Shown one piece after another: positions 8,200 to 16,389 of a stretch of 64,000 nt of DNA; within the stretch, counting starts at the first letter, position 1; each line of letters begins with the position of its first letter. Source of the stretch: Paucisalibacillus globulus (GTDB lineage Bacteria; Bacillota; Bacilli; Bacillales; Amphibacillaceae); contig NZ_LT855386.1 of NCBI RefSeq assembly GCF_900184735.1, positions 456,988-520,987 of the forward strand, in the 5' to 3' direction. The notes under the pieces were generated by a model. That model was given only the letters and a program-made list of their open reading frames with translations, was not told where the DNA came from and did not search any database. The position numbers were made by a program, and so were the translations under genes.

Positions 8200-9060
8200 T
8201 TATTTTGCCAAGTATGTGATTAATCCTGGCAACCAGTCTTGAAGATTTGTAAATTGAAACCCATGATTTTCTGCTCTCTTGTTATTTAATGTCCAAGTTT
8301 CTGTAATAGCATAAGGAGATTCTAACTGTTCAGAGGTAACCGCCAACTCATGCCCTGTCTTATCGGATATCAATTTAACCAACTCTCCCATTGTAATGAA
8401 TCCATTTGCACATACATTAATAGGACCAGTAATATCAATGTCTGCAACCCAAGTTAAAAACTCCCCTGCTTCTTTTTGATGCACAAAACACATTTCAGCT
8501 TCAAGATTTGGGAAATAAACCTGCTTACCTTCTTTTGCACTATTTACATAATGTAGTAATCTTTCGGTGTAATCATGTTCACCAAGTACAATGGGGATGC
8601 GCATTGCCACTACTGGTACGGTTGTCTTTTGGAAAAAGTATGCTTCCGCTTGTCTTTTTCCCTCTTGATAAGATACTTCCTGTCGGTCTACCATTTTTAG
8701 CTCATATGAATATGAATCAAATACTTCCTCATCCATATTTACTCCGTAATCATAGACTGATAATGTTGAAGTGAAAACGTAGCGTTTCATTTTCCCTACT
8801 AAAGCTTGTGCGATTATTTCTGCATCGTTGGATGAAAAACATAACTGGTCAAACACTACATCCCATTCCTTGTCTTTAACGGCATTTTCTACAGATGCTT
8901 TGTCAAATCTATCAACCTTTAGTCGTTCCACTTTGTCTCCGAATGGATCACCACTGTTTTGCCTAGTAGCAACCGTTACCTTTATCCCTTTTTCTAATAA
9001 TGCCTCTACCAGATTCACACCAAAAAACCTCGTACCACCAAATACTAATGCTGTTTTCAT
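8200..9060 (-). CDS. NAD-dependent epimerase/dehydratase-like protein (extended SDR)
   Basis: A 286-residue Rossmann-fold protein. The N-terminal nucleotide motif is ALVFGGTRFFGVNLV (GGxxFxG type), residues 4-18. The YxxxK-type active site region is YQEGKRQAEAYFF around residues 131-143. The C-terminal half includes GPINVCANGFITMGELVKLIS, typical of atypical epimerase-like SDRs related to RNA-binding CSP41-like proteins. The ribosome site is GGGGGAGAG. It stands alone between two terminators, so no pathway is indicated. Confidence 0.78.
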   Translation of the reverse strand: MKTALVFGGTRFFGVNLVEALLEKGIKVTVATRQNSGDPFGDKVERLKVDRFDKASVENAVKDKEWDVVFDQLCFSSNDAEIIAQALVGKMKRYVFTSTLSVYDYGVNMDEEVFDSYSYELKMVDRQEVSYQEGKRQAEAYFFQKTTVPVVAMRIPIVLGEHDYTERLLHYVNSAKEGKQVYFPNLEAEMCFVHQKEAGEFLTWVADIDITGPINVCANGFITMGELVKLISDKTGHELAVTSEQLESPYAITETWTLNNKRAENHGFQFTNLQDWLPGLITYLAK

Positions 9061-9183
9061 TTAGAATCTCTCCCCCTTTATTTTTATATTTTATCATGGA
9101 CAAATAATAAAATAACTAACTATTTGGCATCGATAATAATCCCATAGCACGAAACGAACGGTTATCTAATAGATAAAAAAGAA

Positions 9184-9207
9184 AAACTCCTTATTATTCA
9201 GGAGTTT
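9184..9207 (-). terminator. Terminator of the 52-residue gene
   Basis: An 8-bp stem AAACTCCT/AGGAGTTT with an 8-base loop; on the minus strand it is followed by TTTTTCTTTTTT. It overlaps the stop codon of the small gene. Confidence 0.75.
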
Positions 9208-9364
9208 AACTTATCTTTTTACTTTTAAATCCTTGAACAGAAAGTTGCTGTTTAAAGGTTTCAAGCTTCTTTCTACTCTTCCCATTTACATTACTAGCAT
9301 AAGCATATTCTCTTAATTCCTTCATCTTTTCTTCCACTAACAATCTATTTATATCATAATACAT
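9206..9364 (-). CDS. Small hypothetical protein (52 aa)
   Basis: The protein MYYDINRLLVEEKMKELREYA... is a short, basic, largely helical polypeptide that ends in FKSKKIS. A strong GGGAGG site lies 8 bases before this ATG; the frame is open further upstream but without a ribosome site. Own terminator at its end. Not recognised as a named family. Confidence 0.6.
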   Translation of the reverse strand: MYYDINRLLVEEKMKELREYAYASNVNGKSRKKLETFKQQLSVQGFKSKKIS

Positions 9365-9450
9365 GTTATTTCCTCCCTTGGTTTTCTTACTATTATCATA
9401 CTCACTTTGAACACCCATAACCTCGGGACCGCGACTGATTTTTTCACACA

Positions 9451-9480
9451 AAAAATCCCTACTATTACTGTAGGGATTTT
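9451..9480 (-). terminator. Terminator of the MarR-MFS operon
   Basis: A perfect stem (AAAAATCCCTAC pairing with GTAGGGATTTT, loop TATTACT) followed on the minus strand by TTTTTTG. It lies about 30 bases after the MFS stop codon. Confidence 0.85.
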
Positions 9481-9508
9481 CAGACTTAAGACTGAAACCA
9501 AGTTTTAA

Positions 9509-10720
9509 TTACATGTTTTCTACTGTTATTTGTTGTTCTACATTTCTTTTTCTTCCTTGAAACGATTGTTGTATGTTAAACAACACTAGAACAATAATAA
9601 GTAATACAGCACATGAAATATACAACACTTGGAAATTAAACATCGCAACAATCATTCCAAGTACATAAGATCCTGTCGCAATACCAATGTCCCAGAAGAT
9701 ATAAAAAGTAGCTGTTGCATGACCACTTCTTCCTGGTCCACCTGCTTGGATACACATAGTTTGAAAGCTTGGAAGTAGAGATCCACTTCCTAAACCAATT
9801 ACACCAGCCGCAACTAAGAACATCCAAGGAGAAGTAGAAAATCCTAACATTACTAAACCAATACTAAAGATTATTAAACAGGGAAGGATTACATATTTCG
9901 GTCCTTTTACATCAAATAATTGACCAAGTGATGGGCGAGCTAATATCATCACTACCGCAAACACAACAAAGAAATAACTTGCAACACTTGCTAAATTGTT
10001 TGCTTCCGCAAATACACTAACATAAGATAAGATACTAGAATATGAAATTCCAACAAATAAGCTAATAAAGGCAATTGGTAAAGCCTTCACTTCGATCAAG
10101 TTATTAATGGTAAACTTCTTCTTTGTTTCTTTTGGTGCTGGGAAAACAACTTTTGGTACCTTCACTTGAATCGCACACACGACACTGATTAATATAATGA
10201 AACTAATAAGAATAAATAATGATTTAAATGAAATAAATTGAATTAGAGTTAACCCTAAAAATGGACCTACTACCATTGCTATATTAGTCGCCATTGCAAA
10301 ATACCCTAAGCCTGCACCTTTTCGTTCATTTGGGACAACATCAGCCGCAATTGCACTAACAACTGTTGTTAGTACACCAAAAGATAGTCCATGAAGGAAT
10401 CTAAGTATCATTAATCCCATAAAACTATCAACCATAAAATAAAAAAACATGGTACCTGTAAACAAGCCCGTGCTCCACATTAATGTTCTTTTTTTACCCA
10501 CTTTTTCAATCAGACCACCTGATATTGGTCTCATGATAATGGCAGCAATTAGCATAACCGTTACCACTAATCCGCCTTCTGCTTCTGTACCACCTAATTC
10601 TTTCAATACATATATAGGTAGCGTTGTAAGTAATGTATAAAAGCCGATAAATATAATAAATTGAACCAATGAAATATTAATGAAATCCTTAGTCCAAATC
10701 TTACCTTTTTGATGAGTCAT
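9509..10720 (-). CDS. MFS drug-type transporter
   Basis: A 403-residue, 12-helix major facilitator. The motif between helices 2 and 3 is RPISGGLIEKVGKKRTL (about residues 64-80), and a second copy-like motif ARPSLGQLFDVKGPKY lies near residue 265, as in the two-fold family symmetry. A hydrophilic loop with KVPKVVFPAPKETKKKF divides the halves. It is the second gene of an operon with a MarR regulator 15 bases upstream, the usual layout for regulated efflux. The substrate cannot be read from sequence. Confidence 0.85.
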   Translation of the reverse strand: MTHQKGKIWTKDFINISLVQFIIFIGFYTLLTTLPIYVLKELGGTEAEGGLVVTVMLIAAIIMRPISGGLIEKVGKKRTLMWSTGLFTGTMFFYFMVDSFMGLMILRFLHGLSFGVLTTVVSAIAADVVPNERKGAGLGYFAMATNIAMVVGPFLGLTLIQFISFKSLFILISFIILISVVCAIQVKVPKVVFPAPKETKKKFTINNLIEVKALPIAFISLFVGISYSSILSYVSVFAEANNLASVASYFFVVFAVVMILARPSLGQLFDVKGPKYVILPCLIIFSIGLVMLGFSTSPWMFLVAAGVIGLGSGSLLPSFQTMCIQAGGPGRSGHATATFYIFWDIGIATGSYVLGMIVAMFNFQVLYISCAVLLIIVLVLFNIQQSFQGRKRNVEQQITVENM

Positions 10721-10735
10721 GCTGTTATTTCTCCT

Positions 10736-11137
10736 CTATTCTATTTTTAAAAGCATCTCAAATAATGCTTCTTTTTCCTTTTCTGATAAGTTAATGAGTA
10801 TTTCTTCATCATGAATAGAAACTGTATTCTCAATCTCCTTATATTTTTCTTTTGCCTCTTTCGTTAATTCAATGTAACGTTCACGACGGTCTTGACCTTC
10901 TACTCTGCTAACCCAGCCATTCTCTTCCATTCGTTTTACTGTTCTTGTTATGGTTGGAGCATTGACATGAAAATAATTCATAATCTCTTTTTGTGTCTTT
11001 GTACCATTTTTATATAGATAGTACATAATGGAGCATTGCGAATTATATAAACCATGTTCTTGTAATCTTTCATTTAACTTTTTGTTTATATACCGAACAC
11101 GTTGATTTAATAAATGTAGCAAATCCTGATTAAGCAT
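10736..11137 (-). CDS. MarR family transcriptional regulator
   Basis: A 133-residue winged-helix regulator. The recognition region KTQKEIMNYFHVNAPTITRTVKRMEENGWVSRVEGQDRRERYIELT (residues ~50-95) is typical, including the wing motif DRRERYIELT. The ATG chosen has GGAGG 5 bases upstream; a TTG four codons earlier overlaps that site and is unlikely. It precedes an MFS pump and has a clear palindromic operator overlapping its leader, so it probably represses the operon. Confidence 0.88.
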   Translation of the reverse strand: MLNQDLLHLLNQRVRYINKKLNERLQEHGLYNSQCSIMYYLYKNGTKTQKEIMNYFHVNAPTITRTVKRMEENGWVSRVEGQDRRERYIELTKEAKEKYKEIENTVSIHDEEILINLSEKEKEALFEMLLKIE

Positions 11138-11149
11138 GTTAACCTCCAA

Positions 11150-11213
11150 ATAGTTACCTAGGTAAGTATTTTACAATATTACCTATATTACACGTTTCCC
11201 TTCCTCTTGTAAA
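11150..11213 (-). promoter_or_regulatory. MarR-operon promoter and palindromic operator
   Basis: On the minus strand TTTACA (11213-11208), 17 bp, TAATAT (11190-11185) is a plausible sigma-A promoter. Downstream, 11154-11165 is a perfect 12-bp palindrome TTACCTAGGTAA, extended to 20 bp (11150-11169) with a single mismatched pair. A related half-site, ATTACCTA, lies in 11178-11184 next to the -10. A 20-bp palindrome just upstream of a MarR gene is the expected operator. Confidence 0.7.
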
Positions 11214-11375
11214 GTAGTTCTGGTGTAATGAAAGTTTATTTCTAATAGTATTACAGGGTAGTCTTTTGTATTTCAACAAAACTAGTCCTTTTTCTCAACA
11301 CAATGTGACAACCTTTATATGTAATATCTGATATTATGGTGAAAATAATGAATAATTAGAGTTGGGAGAGGCGAC

Positions 11376-12206
11376 ATGGAGAGAATTTTTGGACCATTTA
11401 GAATAGATACGGACTTTTCTGATAGACAACAATCGATTATTGCTGAACAACAGAAGGATGACATATGTTTTTATCGTTTTATCGGTGGAAATCCAAGCGA
11501 GACACAAGAGCTACCCAAACAACTCCAATCACTAAGGGAAAGAAAACCCCTTCTAATTGGCGTCTTTCGATTTCCATTTCGATTTGAAGGTAAAAGAAGA
11601 CAAATGACAGCTAGAGAGCAGTATTTTATAATGAAAGAATTCTGTGATGCGGTCATTTTCTTTGACAGTGAAGGACTGATGGAAACTATTGATCCATCAA
11701 CACCAATCCATGAAGCAAGAGAAGTATTTGATACAATTGAAGAACTAACAATAAAAGCGCTAAGGGAAATGATTGACGAAACCGGTAAAGTAAATATAGA
11801 TTATCAAGATGTTAAGGCATTTATTTATCAGAATAGATGTCCTTTATTCTTACATACTATTGAAGGAAGAAATTTTGATGAACCGTTAAAACATTTAATT
11901 CAAACACCATATTTACCAACTGACTTTACCGAGGCTGAACAACTTATCCTAAATATTGGATACACACGAGATGTAGACATGGAAACATTTAGACAAATCA
12001 ACTTACGACTAAATGATTTATTCGATAAAGCAGAGTTATTTAAGATAGGTTCTTATTTTATGGACGAGCCTGGACAGCGGTTCAAAATCACAATGCTTGT
12101 AAATGGGCTGAGTGATCCGGTTAAAATGCCTGAAGAAGAAAAGAATAAGCCTTCTTCAAGTAAATATAGAAATTTTATTCGGAAATGGTTGGTAGAAAAT
12201 CGTTAG
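11376..12206 (+). CDS. FtsZ-like protein lacking the GTP-binding domain
   Basis: A 276-residue protein that aligns by eye with the second half of FtsZ. Residues 58-78 (LLIGVFRFPFRFEGKRRQMT) match FtsZ LTVGVVTRPFTFEGRKRQLQ; 86-112 match the helix with MKE...D...TP..EA; G137-K147 (GKVNIDYQDVK) match the T7 loop GLINLDFADVK and keep N140, D142 and D145, the NxDxxD residues that complete GTP hydrolysis in the neighbouring subunit; 170-245 match the C-terminal domain. The FtsZ G-loop GGGTGTG is replaced by GGNPSET (37-43), and the first ~90 residues of the nucleotide domain are missing, so it should not bind GTP. An acidic linker leads to a basic C-terminal peptide (KYRNFIRKWLVENR) reminiscent of the FtsZ tail. 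Monocistronic, GGGAG site. Function unknown. Confidence 0.75.
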   Translation: MERIFGPFRIDTDFSDRQQSIIAEQQKDDICFYRFIGGNPSETQELPKQLQSLRERKPLLIGVFRFPFRFEGKRRQMTAREQYFIMKEFCDAVIFFDSEGLMETIDPSTPIHEAREVFDTIEELTIKALREMIDETGKVNIDYQDVKAFIYQNRCPLFLHTIEGRNFDEPLKHLIQTPYLPTDFTEAEQLILNIGYTRDVDMETFRQINLRLNDLFDKAELFKIGSYFMDEPGQRFKITMLVNGLSDPVKMPEEEKNKPSSSKYRNFIRKWLVENR

Positions 12207-12319
12207 AATACCTAAAAAATTCGTTACGTATTGTTAGATTTATTTTAGTTGAACCCTAAATCCTTATACATTTTTTGTATATAACCGTTCAAACTAATGT
12301 TCAAGGAGGGATTCTCAAA

Positions 12320-12406
12320 ATGAAAGATAAAAAGAAAAAACATAAAAGCAAAAAGGAACTTAACGAGATGAAAGGTAAGGTAAGATACCCTAAAAACAGA
12401 CAATAA
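12320..12406 (+). CDS. Small lysine-rich peptide (28 aa)
   Basis: A short reading frame behind AAGGAGGG at good spacing encodes MKDKKKKHKSKKELNEMKGK... ending in RYPKNRQ, and it is followed by a strong terminator. The combination of ribosome site, position and terminator supports translation. The very basic composition resembles small nucleic-acid-associated peptides of Bacillaceae. Function unknown. Confidence 0.5.
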   Translation: MKDKKKKHKSKKELNEMKGKVRYPKNRQ

Positions 12407-12411
12407 TACGG

Positions 12412-12445
12412 ATGGACAGTTCCCTTAAGAGGACTGTCCATTTTA
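12412..12445 (+). terminator. Terminator after the 28-residue gene
   Basis: A 9-bp stem ATGGACAGT/ACTGTCCAT with an inner loop, followed by TTTTATTG. Confidence 0.75.
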
Positions 12446-12551
12446 TTGTAACCCCTTTCAATTTACAGAATAAATTTTCTTTTTAGTGTTCGTTCAATGT
12501 TATAGTAGAATAGCATTAATTTATTCATTCAAAAGGAAAGAAGGGGAAATT

Positions 12552-13712
12552 ATGAAAAATATAAAGTTTGGTTTGTTAACAAGAATTATTGTCGCAATTG
12601 TACTAGGTATTATTATAGGATCCATTTCTAACGAATGGTTTATACAGCTTTTTGCAACCTTTAATGGTATTTTTGGTAATTTCCTAAGTTTTATTATTCC
12701 TTTTATCATTATCGGTTTTATCACACCCGGAATTGGTACTCTCGGTAAAGGAGCAGGTAAGCTATTAGGTTTGAGTGCGTTCTTGGCATATGGCTCTACA
12801 TTAGTAGGTGGTTTAATCGCATATATAGTAGCAAAATCTCTTTACCCTACACTGTTAAACGGACAATCATTAACAAATTTTGCTGATCCTACCGAAGGAT
12901 TAAGTGAGCCTTTCCTCACTATTTCAATGGTCCCACCTATGGAAGTTGTATCAGCATTAATCCTTTCCTTTGTAGTCGGCATTGGTCTTGCTGCCATAAA
13001 AGGAGACAAGCTCTTAAATGTCTTTTTAGATTTTAGGGGAATCGTGGAATTAGTTATAGAAAAGGTTATTATTCCACTTCTTCCTTTCCATATCTTCGGA
13101 ATCTTTGCTAACATGACACATACTGGTCAGGTAGCAACCATTCTAAGTGTCTTTTCAAAAGTAATGGTTATGATTATTATTCTTCATATTGTATATCTAA
13201 TCTTACAATATTCTGTTGCAGGTTCGATTAGTAAACAAAACCCAATTGGTATGTTAAAGACAATGTCACCAGCATACTTTACTGCTTTGGGAACCCAATC
13301 ATCTGCAGCAACTATTCCTGTAACCCTTACACATGCAAAGAAATTAAAAATGAAAGATAGTATTGCCGATTTTACTATTCCATTATTTGCGAATATCCAT
13401 CTATCTGGAAGTACGATAACATTGGTTAGTTGCTCATTAGCAGTTATGTTTTTACATGGTGAATCTGCTACGATAGGAACATACCTACCTTTTATTTTCA
13501 TGTTAGGAATTACCATGGTTGCAGCACCTGGTGTACCAGGAGGGGCTGTAATGGCAGCTATAGGTTTACTAGAGAGTATGCTGGGATTTAGTCCAGCTAT
13601 GGTATCTCTAATGATTGCGTTGTATCTAGCACAAGATAGTCTCGGAACTGCTTGTAATGTTACTGGTGATGGTGCCATTACATCCATTGTCAATACAGTT
13701 TATAAAAGATAA
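12552..13712 (+). CDS. Dicarboxylate/amino acid:cation symporter (DAACS, GltP family)
   Basis: A 386-residue sodium or proton symporter of the SDF family in the cytoplasmic membrane. Eight hydrophobic helices and the two re-entrant loops can be traced; the signatures TALGTQSSAATIPVT (about residues 236-250) and, later, AAPGVPGGAVMAA and QDSLGTACNVTGDGAI carry the substrate and Na+ site residues. The ATG with GGGGAAAT upstream was chosen over an upstream in-frame extension. It ends in a terminator and is probably monocistronic. Whether it carries glutamate/aspartate, C4-dicarboxylates or serine/threonine is not decidable here. Confidence 0.9.
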   Translation: MKNIKFGLLTRIIVAIVLGIIIGSISNEWFIQLFATFNGIFGNFLSFIIPFIIIGFITPGIGTLGKGAGKLLGLSAFLAYGSTLVGGLIAYIVAKSLYPTLLNGQSLTNFADPTEGLSEPFLTISMVPPMEVVSALILSFVVGIGLAAIKGDKLLNVFLDFRGIVELVIEKVIIPLLPFHIFGIFANMTHTGQVATILSVFSKVMVMIIILHIVYLILQYSVAGSISKQNPIGMLKTMSPAYFTALGTQSSAATIPVTLTHAKKLKMKDSIADFTIPLFANIHLSGSTITLVSCSLAVMFLHGESATIGTYLPFIFMLGITMVAAPGVPGGAVMAAIGLLESMLGFSPAMVSLMIALYLAQDSLGTACNVTGDGAITSIVNTVYKR

Positions 13713-13741
13713 CAATAGAACTAAAATGGTGAAATTTCTAC

Positions 13742-13798
13742 AAAAAGTGGCATTCCTCTCCAAAAAGCGGGGCTTTAGAGGGGACTGCCACTTTTTTC
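13742..13798 (+). terminator. Long terminator after the symporter gene
   Basis: AAAAAGTGGCA (13742-13752) pairs with TGCCACTTTTTT (13787-13798), with an inner CCTCTCC/GGAGAGG-like pairing (CCTCTCC to GAGGGG). A T-run closes the stem. Confidence 0.8.
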
Positions 13799-13849
13799 TG
13801 TGATATAATTTTCGTATAAAAATCTAATCCCCTATAAAGGAGATGTGAC

Positions 13850-14449
13850 ATGGCCCAACAGGTTAGCGAATTTTTTGAAGACTTTGGATATATAGGGATG
13901 TTCATTCATTCTTTTATTGATGCAATTATTTTCCCTATTCCTGCATTTTTCACTCAAGTTTCTCTCAGTATGTTAGATCCTCAATCAGGTATTTGGCTAG
14001 CAACTGTAGGTTATATTGCCTGCTTATTGGGTACACCTGTTGGTTATGTAATTGGAAAAAAACTTGGCGAACCAGTATTAAATAAGTTTCTAAAACCAAA
14101 GTGGGTTGAAAAAGCAACCGAATCCTTTACTAGAAATGGAGAAGCAGCAATTCTAATCGGTGCATTTACACCAATCCCTTTTAAAGTTTTCACTATTCTT
14201 TCTGGATGTTTTCATTATTCTATCTGGAAATTAATTGGATATGCAGCAATCGGACGAGCTGTTAAATTTTATGTGGTTGGGGTAGCTTTTTATTTATTCG
14301 GGCAAGCGTCCGAGGAGTTTGTCACAGAATATCTTACATATTTCATGGCTGCAATTGCGGTTATACTTATTGGCTTATTTTATTTCAAAAAGAAGCTTGA
14401 TAAAAAGAAAAAGCAACAACCAGAAAGCCAAGAAAATTTCGTTGGATAA
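13850..14449 (+). CDS. VTT-domain (DedA/YqaA-like) membrane protein
   Basis: A 199-residue membrane protein with about five hydrophobic segments. The VTT-domain core is seen as GTPVGYVIGKKLGEPVLNKF (residues ~63-82), then a conserved turn GAFTPIPFKVFTILSGCFHYSIWKLIGYAAIGRAVKFYVVG (~103-145) with the arginine typical of DedA/SNARE-associated proteins. The C-terminus is a lysine-rich tail. AAAGGAG ribosome site. Family members act in lipid flipping or membrane homeostasis; the role here is not shown. Confidence 0.78.
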   Translation: MAQQVSEFFEDFGYIGMFIHSFIDAIIFPIPAFFTQVSLSMLDPQSGIWLATVGYIACLLGTPVGYVIGKKLGEPVLNKFLKPKWVEKATESFTRNGEAAILIGAFTPIPFKVFTILSGCFHYSIWKLIGYAAIGRAVKFYVVGVAFYLFGQASEEFVTEYLTYFMAAIAVILIGLFYFKKKLDKKKKQQPESQENFVG

Positions 14450-14481
14450 GAAGGCAGAATCTCTATTTCTTGCCTTCTTAT
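14446..14481. terminator. Bidirectional terminator between VTT and glxK genes
   Basis: An 11-bp perfect stem ATAAGAAGGCA/TGCCTTCTTAT overlapping the VTT stop codon, followed by TTTATTT; both genes converge on it. Confidence 0.8.
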
Positions 14482-14494
14482 TTTATTTGAATTA

Positions 14495-15640
14495 TTACTT
14501 ATCCTTAACTGATTTGATTAAGCTAAATATCTGACTGGTTACAAATTGTAAATTTGAATACGTGGTTGCAGTATCCATCGCCTCTTCAATAGACATGGGT
14601 TGATTCACAATTGAAAAACAAGCAGTTAGCCCATTATCCTTAATTGGATGGTCTTCTTGCTTGATTGCACCTACAATTGCAATGACTGGAATATTTAAGG
14701 ATGAAGCTATCTGTGCAATACCACTAGGAGCTTTTCCCATGGATGTCTGGCTGTCTAGCATTCCCTCTCCCGTTATAACCATATCTACTCCTTGTATCTT
14801 TTTTTCCAAATCAATTACATTCAACATCAAGTCTATACCAGACTGTAATTTTCCGTTTAAGAAACCAGAAAAAGCAGCACCGAGTCCTCCTGCCGCTCCA
14901 GCACCTTCTATATTATGTATATCTACTTTCAAATCACGGGACACAATGGAAGCATAATGACGCAAACCAGCATCTAATTGTTTGACCATCTCCGGAGTAG
15001 CACCTTTTTGGGGACCATAAATATATGCAGCACCATCATTTCCATAGAGCGGGTTCCTTACATCACATGCCACATGAAAGGTACATTCCCTTAAGAGTGG
15101 ATGAACATTTTCGGAATCAATTTGTTCAATTGATGCGAGCACTCGACCGCCAAATGATACCTCTTTCCCATGATGATCTAGAAATCGAAAACCAAGTGCT
15201 TGAAGCATTCCAACACCAGCATCATTAGTTGAACTTCCCCCTAGACCAATAATAAATTCCCGATATCCATTCTCCATTGCATCGATAATTAGTTCACCAA
15301 CGCCGTATGTCGTGGTGACCATAGGATTTAATTCACCTTGAGATAATAACGGAAGTCCACATGCCGCAGCAACCTCAATAAAGGCAGTGTTACCATCTTT
15401 AGAAGTTCCATATGAAGCTTTAACCTTATCTCCTAGTGGTCCAATTACTTCCTTCTCTAGGATTCGGCCTCCAGTAGCATGGACAAGTGCCTCTACCGTA
15501 CCTTCACCACCATCCGCCAGTGGGGTGATGAGTATATTTGCATTTGGATAAGCGTCTCTTATCCCGTAGGCAATAGCTTCACTACCATGAACAGATGATA
15601 TGCTACCTTTAAATGAGTCGATGGCAATTAGTACTTTCAT
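14495..15640 (-). CDS. glxK: Glycerate kinase
   Basis: A 381-residue member of the GlxK/GarK type glycerate kinases, which phosphorylate D-glycerate to phosphoglycerate with ATP. Diagnostic stretches are MKVLIAIDSFKGSISS at the N-terminus, PLADGGEGT (residues ~40-48), GLGGSSTNDAGVGMLQALG (~132-150) and DMVITGEGMLDSQTSMGKAP (~284-303). It is flanked by a terminator and not linked to other glyoxylate genes in the window. The length is standard for the family. Confidence 0.93.
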   Translation of the reverse strand: MKVLIAIDSFKGSISSVHGSEAIAYGIRDAYPNANILITPLADGGEGTVEALVHATGGRILEKEVIGPLGDKVKASYGTSKDGNTAFIEVAAACGLPLLSQGELNPMVTTTYGVGELIIDAMENGYREFIIGLGGSSTNDAGVGMLQALGFRFLDHHGKEVSFGGRVLASIEQIDSENVHPLLRECTFHVACDVRNPLYGNDGAAYIYGPQKGATPEMVKQLDAGLRHYASIVSRDLKVDIHNIEGAGAAGGLGAAFSGFLNGKLQSGIDLMLNVIDLEKKIQGVDMVITGEGMLDSQTSMGKAPSGIAQIASSLNIPVIAIVGAIKQEDHPIKDNGLTACFSIVNQPMSIEEAMDTATTYSNLQFVTSQIFSLIKSVKDK

Positions 15641-15740
15641 TAAACAGCACTCCTAATTATTTTAGGTACAAAGTATTTTCCTTTATTCCATAATATTACA
15701 TTAGGAACGATGTAAAAAGTATAAATTGACTTATTTCCCA

Positions 15741-15971
15741 TTAATATTCCTTATGTACTTGTCTTGAGTGAATGGAATAATATAATACATCTGCCTCTTT
15801 ATCCCATTCAACTGAGACTTGTATTTCTGCTCCTTTACTATTTCTCACTACAAAACTAGGGTGACCATGTTCTCCTGCATTTTTTAAACCCTCTTCAAAT
15901 AAATTTGTCACATCCTCACCTAATAACTCATTTAATTGATGAATGGTTTGTTCGTGGTTAAGATGATTCAA
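15741..15971 (-). CDS. Small acidic hypothetical protein (76 aa)
   Basis: Starts at TTG behind AAGGAG with 8 bases spacing (MNHLNHEQTIHQLNELLGED...); the frame is open a further 24 codons upstream but that stretch overlaps a hairpin. It has a helical N-terminal part and a C-terminal beta-rich part with EIQVSVEWDKEADVLYYSI. Not recognised. It lies just downstream of the small sporulation operon's hairpin, so sporulation timing is possible. Confidence 0.55.
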   Translation of the reverse strand: MNHLNHEQTIHQLNELLGEDVTNLFEEGLKNAGEHGHPSFVVRNSKGAEIQVSVEWDKEADVLYYSIHSRQVHKEY

Positions 15972-16027
15972 TTGATTATCTCCTTCCATTATGTAATAAG
16001 TAATCTTATTAAATCCTACTATATTAA

Positions 16028-16054
16028 TTGGGACTAGTTTCACACTAGTCCCAA
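16028..16054 (-). terminator. Hairpin after the small sporulation operon
   Basis: An 11-bp perfect stem TTGGGACTAGT/ACTAGTCCCAA with a 5-base loop, just after the stop of the 40-residue gene on the minus strand. The sequence downstream (TTAATATAG) is only modestly T-rich. Confidence 0.6.
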
Positions 16055-16059
16055 ATCGC

Positions 16060-16182
16060 TTACTTCTCTTCTTTTAATTCTTCTTCTGCAAGTTGTTCAA
16101 ACGATTTTACTTTTCCATGTGGATTATTAGCGTTTTTACGAGCTCTCTTTTGCCTTTCCTTTTCTCTATTTGAGCGGGTCAT
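16060..16182 (-). CDS. Small charged protein (40 aa)
   Basis: MTRSNREKERQKRARKNAN... ending in EELKEEK: a basic first half and an acidic C-terminus. AAGGAG lies 9 bases before the ATG. It begins only 24 bases after the stop of the spore-protein-like gene and has the hairpin at 16028-16054 behind it, so both are probably one transcript. Not a family I can name with confidence. Confidence 0.6.
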   Translation of the reverse strand: MTRSNREKERQKRARKNANNPHGKVKSFEQLAEEELKEEK

Positions 16183-16206
16183 AGTTGTTTATCTCCTTTA
16201 TCTCAG

Positions 16207-16368
16207 CTATCTCTGATTATTAGCTCTGGCTTTCTTTGCTTTTTCTTTATGTGCTTGGTTTGCTTTTGCACTGCCAAATTCCTTTGAAAACTCTGTATCC
16301 TGTTTAGCAGAATCAAAACCTTTTTTATTCTTTTGATCTGGGTCATTTTTCTTGTTTCTTTTTGCCAT
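16207..16368 (-). CDS. Small spore-protein-like gene (gamma-type SASP-like, 53 aa)
   Basis: MAKRNKKNDPDQKNKKGFDS... is small, basic and rich in K, N, Q and A. Residues 23-31 (QDTEFSKEF) resemble the TEF-S-E cleavage site of the germination protease GPR in gamma-type small acid-soluble spore proteins. GGAGGG is 6 bases before the ATG. Upstream is a good sigma-G/sigma-F type promoter (16390-16418). Together these suggest a forespore product that serves as amino-acid store. The assignment rests on composition, the short motif and the promoter, not on strong homology. Confidence 0.55.
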   Translation of the reverse strand: MAKRNKKNDPDQKNKKGFDSAKQDTEFSKEFGSAKANQAHKEKAKKARANNQR

Positions 16369-16389
16369 AGCTTTCCCTCCTTTTTTCTT

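Noticed and set aside
12842-13693. Minus-strand frames of 90 and 169 codons inside the symporter gene
   Set aside because: Antisense shadows of a clearly conserved membrane transporter; hydrophobic codon pattern mirrored, no ribosome sites.
14319-14534. A 71-codon frame overlapping the end of the VTT gene
   Set aside because: It runs through the terminator and into the opposite glxK gene and has no ribosome site.
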